Part shown: piece after piece, positions 52,900 through 58,613 of the stretch
Layout: every line of letters starts with the position of its first letter
Position numbering within the stretch: position 1 is the first letter of the stretch
Program-made: the position numbers and the translations under genes
Notes under the pieces: generated by a model
What the model was told of the DNA's origin: nothing
The model's input: the letters and a program-made list of their open reading frames with translations, nothing else
Databases searched by the model: none
Source: Anaerolineales bacterium
GTDB taxonomy: Bacteria > Chloroflexota > Anaerolineae > Anaerolineales > UBA6663
Length of the DNA stretch: 58,613 nt
Direction of reading: 5' to 3'
Assembly (NCBI GenBank): GCA_020845955.1
Contig: JADLEU010000365.1
Span: forward strand, 1-58,613

Positions 52900-54288
52900 C
52901 TACTGGGGTTCCGGCTCGGTCAACGGCAGGCCGACCCAAAACGTCGTGCCGGCGCCGGGCTCGCTGCGCACCCGGATCTCGCCGCCGCAGCGCTTGATGA
53001 TACCGTAGCTGACGGAGAGGCCCAAGCCAGTGCCCTGGCCGACGGGCTTGGTTGTGAAGAAGGGGTCGAAGACGTGCCCCAGGTCCTCGGGTGGGATGCC
53101 GGTGCCGGTGTCGGTGACGGCAAAGTAGGCCGTGCCGCCGCCGGTCCAGGTGCGCAGCGTGAGGGTGCCGCCCTGGGGCATTGCCTGGCGCGCGTTCTGG
53201 ATCAGGTTCATCAGCACCTGCAGCAGTTGGTCCTGGTCGGCCATCACCCAGCCCGGCTCGGCGGCGTAGGCGCGCACCACCTGCACGTTTTCCTTAATGA
53301 GCTGGTACTCCACCAGGCGCAGGGCGGCCTCGAGCACCTCGCGCAGGTCCATCCGGCGCGGCTCGGCGGCCGCCTGGCGCGCAAAGCCCAGCAGGTCGCT
53401 GACGATGCCGCGTACGCGGATGGCCTCGCGCTCCATCGTGCCGGCGTAGCGTTTGAGCTTCTCGTCCTCGGTGCGCTGGCCGATGAGCTGCGCAAAGCCC
53501 AGGATGATGCCGATAGGGTTGTTGATCTCGTGCGCCAGCCCAGCCGCGAGCTGGCCAATGGAGGCCAGCTTGGCCGATTCGACCAGTTGGGCCTGGGTCT
53601 CGACCAGTTGAGCGTGGGCGCGCTCGAGGGCCGCGAGCTGCGCCTGCACCTCGGTGTACATGCGCGCGTTCTCGATGGCCACCGCCAGCGAGCCGGCCAC
53701 CGTCTCCACGAAGGCGCGGTCGGGGTCGGTGAAGGGGCCCGCCCACTTGTTGAGCAATTGGACGGCGCCAATGGTCTGCTCGCGCGAGTGAATGGGCACA
53801 CACAATATCGATGGGCCGGCGCTGCCCTCGACGCCAGCGCTGTCGCGCACGCCGCCCACCACCAGGCCCTGGCCGGTCTTGATCACCTGGCCGAGCGGGC
53901 CCTCGCCGGCCTTGAGCTTGCGCTGCGGCAGCGCGGCCAGGTAGTTGTCGGGGTTGGCCATGAAGAGGGTCGTGTCGCCGTCGTCGTCGCGCAGCGCCAA
54001 TAGGGCAGTCTCCACGCGCAGCAGCGAGCGCAGCCCGCTCAGCGCGGTGTTGGCCACCTGGCGCAGGTCGAGCGAGGCGGTGATGGTGTTGATCAGGTGG
54101 TTGAGGGAGGCCAGTTGCTGGGTCTGGCCCTGCACGCGGCCGTAGAGCTCGGTGTTGGTACTGCGCAGCATGCGCACCGCGCGGTCCTTCTCGAGTTGCG
54201 TGGCGCGCAGCGCCTCGCGCAGCCGCTCCACCTCGGACCGCAGCACGGCCGGGTCGCTGGGCAGGTGGTCGAGCCCGGCGTCAGCCAT
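52900..54288 (-). CDS. GAF-domain sensor histidine kinase
   Basis: A 462-residue soluble kinase. Residues 15-60 are a coiled coil, 70-210 a GAF domain (LDLRQVANTALSGLRSLL, PSILCVPIHSREQTIGAVQL), then a coiled coil and the phospho-acceptor His253 in GLAHEINNPIG. N box NLIQNARQAM, G1 DTGTGIPPED, F FDPFFTTK and G2 GTGLGLSVS follow, so the ATPase is complete. No transmembrane segment, so it should sense an intracellular signal. The response regulator at 54300-54680 is the likely partner (11 bp upstream). Confidence 0.92.
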   Translation of the reverse strand: MADAGLDHLPSDPAVLRSEVERLREALRATQLEKDRAVRMLRSTNTELYGRVQGQTQQLASLNHLINTITASLDLRQVANTALSGLRSLLRVETALLALRDDDGDTTLFMANPDNYLAALPQRKLKAGEGPLGQVIKTGQGLVVGGVRDSAGVEGSAGPSILCVPIHSREQTIGAVQLLNKWAGPFTDPDRAFVETVAGSLAVAIENARMYTEVQAQLAALERAHAQLVETQAQLVESAKLASIGQLAAGLAHEINNPIGIILGFAQLIGQRTEDEKLKRYAGTMEREAIRVRGIVSDLLGFARQAAAEPRRMDLREVLEAALRLVEYQLIKENVQVVRAYAAEPGWVMADQDQLLQVLMNLIQNARQAMPQGGTLTLRTWTGGGTAYFAVTDTGTGIPPEDLGHVFDPFFTTKPVGQGTGLGLSVSYGIIKRCGGEIRVRSEPGAGTTFWVGLPLTEPEPQ

Positions 54289-54299
54289 ATCCCCGAGGC

Positions 54300-54680
54300 T
54301 TACTCGGCGCTGGCGGCCGGAGCGTTGCGCAGGCAGCGCTCGACCAGCGGCAGCAGCGCATCCAGGCTGAAAGGCTTAACCAGGAAGTCGACGGCGCCCA
54401 GCCGCATGGCGTCGACGACCACCGGCACGTCGGCGTAGGCCGTCATGATGATGACGGGCGTCTGCTGGCCGCCCATGCGGAAGCTCTCCAGGAAGTCCAG
54501 GCCTGTATCGCCCGGCAGGCGGTAGTCGAGCAACAGCAAGTCATAGGTCCTGGCCTGCGACAGCTTCAGCGCCTCCGCGACCGACTCGGCGGAGTCTACC
54601 GTGTGCCCCGCGCCGCCCAGGACTTCCGAAAGCAGGGACTGGAAACCGGCTTCGTCTTCAACCACCAGCACGCGACTCAC
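54300..54680 (-). CDS. Single-domain response regulator
   Basis: A 126-residue receiver: acidic pocket VVEDEA, phospho-acceptor Asp52 in LLLLDYRLPG, Thr80 in IIMTAYAD, Lys102 in FLVKPF. No output domain. It would be phosphorylated by the kinase encoded 11 bp downstream and act by protein contact. It lies 17 bp after the two-domain regulator in the same operon. Confidence 0.92.
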   Translation of the reverse strand: MSRVLVVEDEAGFQSLLSEVLGGAGHTVDSAESVAEALKLSQARTYDLLLLDYRLPGDTGLDFLESFRMGGQQTPVIIMTAYADVPVVVDAMRLGAVDFLVKPFSLDALLPLVERCLRNAPAASAE

Positions 54681-54697
54681 GCGGCCACCTCCCAGTC

Positions 54698-55444
54698 TTA
54701 CTCGCGCGCCTCGCGCAGGATGTAGCCCACACCCCGCACGGTCTGGACCACGTCGGCGTCGGCCAGGGCGGAGCTCAGCTTGCGGCGCAAGTTGCTGATG
54801 TGCGGCCGGATGATCTCCGGCGCTTCGCGGGCCTCGACGCGGTAGCCCCGGATGGATTGGACCATCTCCTGGGCGGTGACCACGCGCCCGGCATGGCGGA
54901 ACAGGTAATGCAAGATCTCGAACTCGGAGGGCGTGGTCTCGATCGGCTGACCGCCGACCTCGATCACGAATCGTTCGGGATGCAGCACGACCATGCCGGC
55001 CCGGTAGGGGCCGTTATGGGCCGGCGCCGCCGCGGCCGCCGGCTGCGCGGCGGGGCGCTGGCGCTCCAGGCGGGTTTGCACGCGCAGCAGCGCTTCGGCC
55101 AGCACCGGACCGCTGACCGGCTTGGTGAGGTAGTCGGTTGCGCCGTTCCGCAACGCCTCGATGGCCGTCTCGACCGTGGGGTGCGAGGTGAGCAGGATCA
55201 CCTCGCAGATGATGGACCGGGCGCGGATCCAGCGCAGCAGGTCGAGGCCGGAGCGGCCCGGCAGTTGGATGCCGGCCAGGACGAGGTCGGCCGAGGTGCG
55301 GGTCAGGTGCTCGCAGGCCTGTCCAAAACTCGACACCGCCTGGCTGGCATAGCCGCTGCGGCGCAGCATGTGGCCCAACAACCCCAGCGCGGCGGCGTCA
55401 TCGTCCACAATTAAGATGTGCGGCTGAGTAGATGACCCAATCAT
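54698..55444 (-). CDS. OmpR/PhoB-type response regulator without the phospho-acceptor Asp
   Basis: A 248-residue protein: receiver domain 8-125 and winged-helix DNA-binding domain about 150-245 (QPIETTPSEFEILHYLFRHA, SIRGYRVEAREAPEIIRPHI, VVQTVRGVGYILREARE). The acidic pocket (LIVDDD) and the switch residues (LLTSHPTV, YLTKP) are kept, but the acceptor position reads VLAGIQLPG, with Gly58 where Asp is expected. It is therefore likely an atypical regulator that does not use phosphorylation. Start ATG 55444 fits the promoter at 55485-55513. Confidence 0.9.
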   Translation of the reverse strand: MIGSSTQPHILIVDDDAAALGLLGHMLRRSGYASQAVSSFGQACEHLTRTSADLVLAGIQLPGRSGLDLLRWIRARSIICEVILLTSHPTVETAIEALRNGATDYLTKPVSGPVLAEALLRVQTRLERQRPAAQPAAAAAPAHNGPYRAGMVVLHPERFVIEVGGQPIETTPSEFEILHYLFRHAGRVVTAQEMVQSIRGYRVEAREAPEIIRPHISNLRRKLSSALADADVVQTVRGVGYILREARE

Positions 55445-55484
55445 AGCGTCTCGAGCAGTGGCGCCGGGTTGGCCTGCGCCTGTA

Positions 55485-55513
55485 ACTATAAGCGGGATAG
55501 CGCCAGACGGCAA
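55485..55513 (-). promoter_or_regulatory. Promoter of the two-component operon
   Basis: On the minus strand TTGCCG (55513-55508), 17 bp, TATAGT (55490-55485). It precedes ATG 55444 by about 35 bp and should drive the three genes 55444-52900. Confidence 0.6.
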
Positions 55514-55548
55514 GCAGGGCCGGGTTAGAGCCCTGGTTAGAGCCAAGG

Positions 55549-56460
55549 TTAGCCGCGGCGGCCCTCCGCCGCGGCCATTTCGGCCAGGACCAGCGCGCCG
55601 AGCACGCCCGCCTGGCCCCCCAGGCCAGGCGGAACGATATACGTGTCGATCTCGTCCTGCAGCGCCGGCGACTGGACGTAGCCGTTGAGCAGGCGCGGCA
55701 CCTCGGCGCGCACGCGCGGGATGAGGCGCGGCTGGCTCATTACGCCCCCGCCCAGCACCAGGCGCTGCGGCGAAAAGGCACAGATCAGGTTGGCCAGGCC
55801 GTGCGCGAGGTAGAGCGCCTCCAGCGCCCAGGCCGGGTGCTCGGGAGGCAGGTCGGCGCCGGGGCGGCCCCAGCGGCGTTCCAGGGCTGGGCCGCTGGCC
55901 AGACCCTCCCAGCAGTCGCCGTGGTAGGGACAGGCGCCCGGGAAGGGATCGTCCTGCCAGTCGTGCGGCAGGCGCATGTGGCCCATCTCGGGATGGATCA
56001 GGCCGTGCAGCGGCCGCCCGCCCACCAGCGCGCCCCCGCCGATGCCGGTGCCGATGGTCAGATAGATGAAGGTGTCGAGCCCCCGCGCCGCGCCCCAGCG
56101 GCCCTCGCCCAGCGCCGCGCTGTTCACGTCAGTGTCGAAGCCTACCGGCACGCCCAGCGCCCGGCGGACCGGCCCGACGATGTCGGCCTGGGTCCAGCCC
56201 GGCTTGGGCGTAGTGGTAATGCAGCCAAAGGTCGGCGAGGCCGGGTTGGGGTCCACCGGTCCAAAACTGCCGATGCCCACCGCCGCCAGGGGGCCGAACC
56301 GCGCCTGCTGCGCCTCGAAGAAGGCGATGGCCTGGGCCAGGGTCTCGGCGGGCGTGGTGGTGGCGAAGCGGGTTTCGGCCAGCAGCGCGGCCGGCCCGCT
56401 GCCCACGGCGCATACGAACTTCGTGCCTCCGGCTTCAATCCCGCCATACAGGTGTGGCAT
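55549..56460 (-). CDS. ROK-family fructokinase-like sugar kinase
   Basis: A 303-residue protein. ATP loop [15 protein letters not shown] at the N-terminus, catalytic Asp in [14 protein letters not shown], the second phosphate motif [15 protein letters not shown], and the zinc motif [11 protein letters not shown]...[16 protein letters not shown] that marks ROK sugar kinases and fructokinases. It phosphorylates a hexose, probably fructose. It is followed by the LysM protein gene on the same strand but 18 bp apart. Confidence 0.92.
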   Translation of the reverse strand: MPHLYGGIEAGGTKFVCAVGSGPAALLAETRFATTTPAETLAQAIAFFEAQQARFGPLAAVGIGSFGPVDPNPASPTFGCITTTPKPGWTQADIVGPVRRALGVPVGFDTDVNSAALGEGRWGAARGLDTFIYLTIGTGIGGGALVGGRPLHGLIHPEMGHMRLPHDWQDDPFPGACPYHGDCWEGLASGPALERRWGRPGADLPPEHPAWALEALYLAHGLANLICAFSPQRLVLGGGVMSQPRLIPRVRAEVPRLLNGYVQSPALQDEIDTYIVPPGLGGQAGVLGALVLAEMAAAEGRRG

Positions 56461-56478
56461 ACCGGTCTCCGGGCTTCG

Positions 56479-57282
56479 TCATGGGCTGGCCAGCGTGGGC
56501 GTCAGCGTCGCCGCCAGGTTCGGCGTCTCCGAGGCGGCTGGCGCGGGCATGCTGGCGATGGGGATGAGCAGCACGCGGCCCTCGGCCAGGATCGAGCAGT
56601 CGGGAATGCCGTTGGCGACCATGATGTCGTCCATCGTCACCCCGAAGGCAAAGGCGATGCCCAGGCAGGTATCGCCGGCCTCGACGATGTAGGTGGGATA
56701 GGGCGCGGGCGTTGGCCCGAGGTCGGTGCCGGCCGGCGGCGCCGTCAGGCGCGGCCCGACCGTGGGCGTGGGATGCGGGATCAGGATGGTGTGGCCGATG
56801 GCCACGGTGCACTCGGGGCCAAGGCTGTTGAGCATGATGATGCTCTCGACCGTCACCTCGTAGATGATGGCCAGCAGCAGGCACGAGTCGCCCTCCTTGA
56901 TCACATACTCGATGGGCGGCGGGGTGGTGGCGGTCGGCTCGGGCGTCTGGCTGGGCGTGGCGGTGGCGGTGGGCGTGGGCAGGGGCGTAAAGGTGGGCGT
57001 GATCGTCGGGGTGGGGAAGATGTTCATGATCGCGCTCGGCACCGGCACGCGCCCGGTGGCCATCAGCGTGAGCAGCACCCCGAACGCCATGAAGACCGCT
57101 AACAGCGCCAGCACAAAGGGGTTGGGATAAAGACGGCGCCGCGGGCGCAGCAGGCCGGCGGCGCGCTCCAGGTCGGTGCCGCACACCAGGCAGCGCCGGG
57201 CGGTGTTGGCCACGCGCGACCCGCACAGCGGGCACAGGCGGGGCGGCGTCGACGGGACGACAGGCGATGGGCGTCGTTGCAT
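56479..57282 (-). CDS. Zinc-ribbon membrane protein with two LysM domains
   Basis: A 267-residue protein: N-terminal zinc ribbon (CPLCGSRVANTARRCLVCG), a transmembrane helix at about 52-75 (PFVLALLAVFMAFGVLLTLM), a Thr/Pro-rich spacer, and two LysM modules (EYVIKEGDSCLLLAIIYEVT... and TYIVEAGDTCLGIAFAFGVT...). The LysM parts bind peptidoglycan-like glycans. The Thr/Pro spacer and the zinc ribbon before the membrane helix are features I associate with Chloroflexota. Function unknown, likely surface-related. Confidence 0.82.
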   Translation of the reverse strand: MQRRPSPVVPSTPPRLCPLCGSRVANTARRCLVCGTDLERAAGLLRPRRRLYPNPFVLALLAVFMAFGVLLTLMATGRVPVPSAIMNIFPTPTITPTFTPLPTPTATATPSQTPEPTATTPPPIEYVIKEGDSCLLLAIIYEVTVESIIMLNSLGPECTVAIGHTILIPHPTPTVGPRLTAPPAGTDLGPTPAPYPTYIVEAGDTCLGIAFAFGVTMDDIMVANGIPDCSILAEGRVLLIPIASMPAPAASETPNLAATLTPTLASP

Positions 57283-57427
57283 AAAGACCGAGCCTGGCAG
57301 GAGGACTATTATACCCGCCGGGTCCGTGCCTTTATTTGTTCTTTATTGGACCCACGCGATTCTTTGCGGGGCTTTTATGCGCGCCTGCTAGGGTAGGGGA
57401 GGCAGGACCGAGGGGTGAGAGGTGCGC

Positions 57428-58093
57428 ATGGCCATTGATTCGCACAATCGCCTGGCCGCGGCCGCGGCCGGCGCGGTCACGGAGCGCGCCCGGGTCGGCT
57501 GGACGCCTGGCCGCCGGCTCGTGGTGCTGGTGCCAGAAGGCCCGTTCGACGAAGCGGCCTTGGCCCGGCAGGTGTGGGCGCTGGCGGGGGCCGGCCCGCG
57601 GCGGGTGCTGTACCTCGGCCTGAGCCGCGGCGCGGCCGATGAAGCCCTGGCTCGCCGCCGGTTGGCCAGCCTGGCGGCGCTGACGCGCGATGATGGACTG
57701 AGCGTGAGCACGCGCCTGGCCACCGAGCCAAACTGGCTGCGGGCGGCGCGGGCGATCCGCCAGCCGGGCGACGAGCTGGTGTGCGCCGCCGGGCAGACGG
57801 CGCCGCGCTGGGGGCTGTTTGGCCGCCGGCCGCTGAGCGTGGTGCTGGCGGCTGGCCTGGGCTTGCCAGTGCACGAGATCACGGGATTGGCCGTGGAGCC
57901 CGCGCCGGGCCGTTCGCGCGCGCGGGCCTGGCTGAGCTTCTGGCTGGGCGCGGCGGCCATCGTGGCCTTCTTCTTCTGGCTCGACGTGCGCCTGGGCCAG
58001 CTCCCCGACAACCCCGCGCGCATGGCGCTGGTGGCCCTGGTGGTCGTGGCCGAGTTTGCGCTGTTGGGGTGGTGGGCGCGGCCGGCGGGCTAG
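57428..58093 (+). CDS. Membrane protein of unknown function
   Basis: A 221-residue protein from ATG 57428 (GTG 57422 possible; GGGGTGAGAGG lies upstream). The N-terminal soluble domain (RLVVLVPEGPFDEAALARQV, RVLYLGLSRGAADEALARRR) has alternating strands and helices, followed by two transmembrane helices near the end (AWLSFWLGAAAIVAFFFWLD and MALVALVVVAEFALLGWWA). I do not recognise a family. The upstream 145 bp to the divergent LysM gene are non-coding. Confidence 0.65.
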   Translation: MAIDSHNRLAAAAAGAVTERARVGWTPGRRLVVLVPEGPFDEAALARQVWALAGAGPRRVLYLGLSRGAADEALARRRLASLAALTRDDGLSVSTRLATEPNWLRAARAIRQPGDELVCAAGQTAPRWGLFGRRPLSVVLAAGLGLPVHEITGLAVEPAPGRSRARAWLSFWLGAAAIVAFFFWLDVRLGQLPDNPARMALVALVVVAEFALLGWWARPAG

Positions 58094-58139
58094 GCGCGGC
58101 CGACCACATCGCCACTCCGCGGCGTGCCTTGCGGCAGCA

Positions 58140-58400
58140 TCTGAGCTGTCATGAGGGTCGAACCAGCGCGCCCCCCAGCCCCACAACGGTGCGCGTTTCA
58201 GTCACCACCCGCCCGCTGCTGCCGCCCAGATAGGTGCTGAACAGCGAGGCGCTGCCGGCCGCGTTGAACTTGGTGACGACGCCGTTGTTGCCGTCCTGGT
58301 GGGCCATCTGCATGGCCTCAGCGGTGGTGGTGAAGTTGCTGGAGGCGCGTCACGCCGGCCGCGCGGGCCTGGCCGGAGCCGTCCAGCGCCAGGCATTCTT
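58140..58400 (-). pseudogene. Remnant of an SBBP beta-propeller repeat protein
   Basis: Read leftward: LALDGSGQARAAGVTR, then, in another frame after one base, ASSNFTTTAEAMQMAHQDGN and VTKFNAAGSASLFSTYLGGS. The pattern (GxGxAxVAG.T.S.NFPTT, then VTKLNAAGS.L.YSTYLGG) is the SBBP repeat found in large secreted proteins. The frameshift and the absence of start and flanking repeats show a decayed fragment. The zero-frame stop follows at about 58144. Confidence 0.65.
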
Positions 58401-58501
58401 CAGTCATGCATCCTTACCACGCATCTTTCGCTTAAATCCTGAGCGGCTTTGGCGAACGAGACACAAGTTGTGAATACAAGTTGCGCGGTAACTGCCCAGG
58501 C

Positions 58502-58613
58502 CTATAGCTGGGGCCTATAGGGCTGGCCCGCGAAAAGGGTGGTGAGACCGTCGAGAATGGAGTAGCCTTGCTTGCGCAACGTCGCGATGTAACCGCGAAT
58601 GCGGCCGAAGTAG
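58502..58613 (-). CDS. C-terminal fragment of a transposase (IS66-like), cut by the window edge
   Basis: The last 37 codons before TAG 58504-58502 read YFGRIRGYIATLRKQGYSIL, then DGLTTLFAGQPYRPQL. Such an ending, with LRGYIATLRKQG, is typical of IS66-like transposases. The rest lies outside the window, so intactness cannot be judged. Confidence 0.55.
   Translation of the reverse strand, partial: YFGRIRGYIATLRKQGYSILDGLTTLFAGQPYRPQL

Noticed and set aside
53405-53420. CGCGTACGCG in the histidine kinase gene, like the core of the type B palindrome
   Set aside because: The CGGACC/GGTCCG arms are absent and the codons encode a normal kinase segment, so it is a chance match of a short GC-rich palindrome.
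1-58613. CRISPR arrays, tRNA or rRNA genes
   Set aside because: I saw no regularly spaced direct repeats, no cloverleaf with TTCGA-type T-loop and CCA end, and no rRNA-like stretch. The dispersed palindromes are too few and too far apart for a CRISPR array.

Overview
The window is a GC-rich bacterial chromosome segment carrying one apparently complete siphovirus-type prophage of about 49 kb (roughly 318-49398), followed by about 9 kb of host DNA. The host looks like a member of the Chloroflexota. This is an inference from the style of its proteins (Thr/Pro/Ala-rich lipoproteins and LysM proteins, an SBBP-repeat remnant, high GC); no rRNA or other phylogenetic marker is present. The left edge is the 3' end of dnaN. 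A large serine integrase closes the prophage on the right. Just past it the sequence again reads Pro-Met-His-Leu-Gly-Lys-stop, almost the same as the dnaN ending on the left (Pro-Met-His-Leu-Gly-Arg-stop). I therefore read the prophage as inserted into the last codons of dnaN, with the phage supplying a replacement C-terminus.

Layout. 377-27023 (+) is the late module: a leaderless small gene, holin-like and spanin-like membrane proteins, terminases, portal, a MuF-like protein, a Mu I-like protease/scaffold, decoration protein, Mu T-like capsid, a block of small virion proteins (one with a caspase-like His/Cys dyad, one made of nine 23-residue repeats), connectors, two tail-tube paralogues, G/GT tail chaperones with a -1 frameshift site, tape measure, distal tail proteins and two TIM-barrel-type glycosidases. 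27031-46043 (-) is a long early/middle module of overlapping genes: a lipoprotein, zinc-finger proteins, a HerA-type ATPase, a PRTRC-type ubiquitin-like cassette (E1-like ThiF, JAMM protease, E2-like protein, ubiquitin-like protein), a VRR-NUC nuclease, a DnaB helicase, a replication initiator, RecT, a fused DNA methyltransferase and a run of tiny membrane proteins. It is read from a promoter with an operator palindrome at 46.1 kb, opposite a small HTH protein. 46229-49365 holds the lysogeny switch, a lipoprotein and the integrase. A rightward cargo gene with its own promoter (30188-30814) interrupts the leftward module.

The right flank (49411-58613) carries a decayed P-loop kinase gene, surE, a cyclase remnant, an IS5-type element with an internal deletion, an M48 peptidase, a GAF sensor kinase, two response regulators (one without its phospho-acceptor Asp), a ROK sugar kinase, a LysM protein, a membrane protein, and remnants of an SBBP-repeat protein and a transposase.

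The points most worth attention are: (i) the PRTRC ubiquitin-like operon with HerA inside a prophage, whose ubiquitin-like protein carries an extra tail after its GTKG motif; (ii) a second candidate -1 frameshift gene using the same CCCAAAA heptamer as the tail chaperone; (iii) two related families of palindromes, eight copies spread over the prophage and placed inside genes in different reading frames; (iv) integration into dnaN; (v) a caspase-like protein in the virion module. All calls come from reading the sequence; no database search was run.
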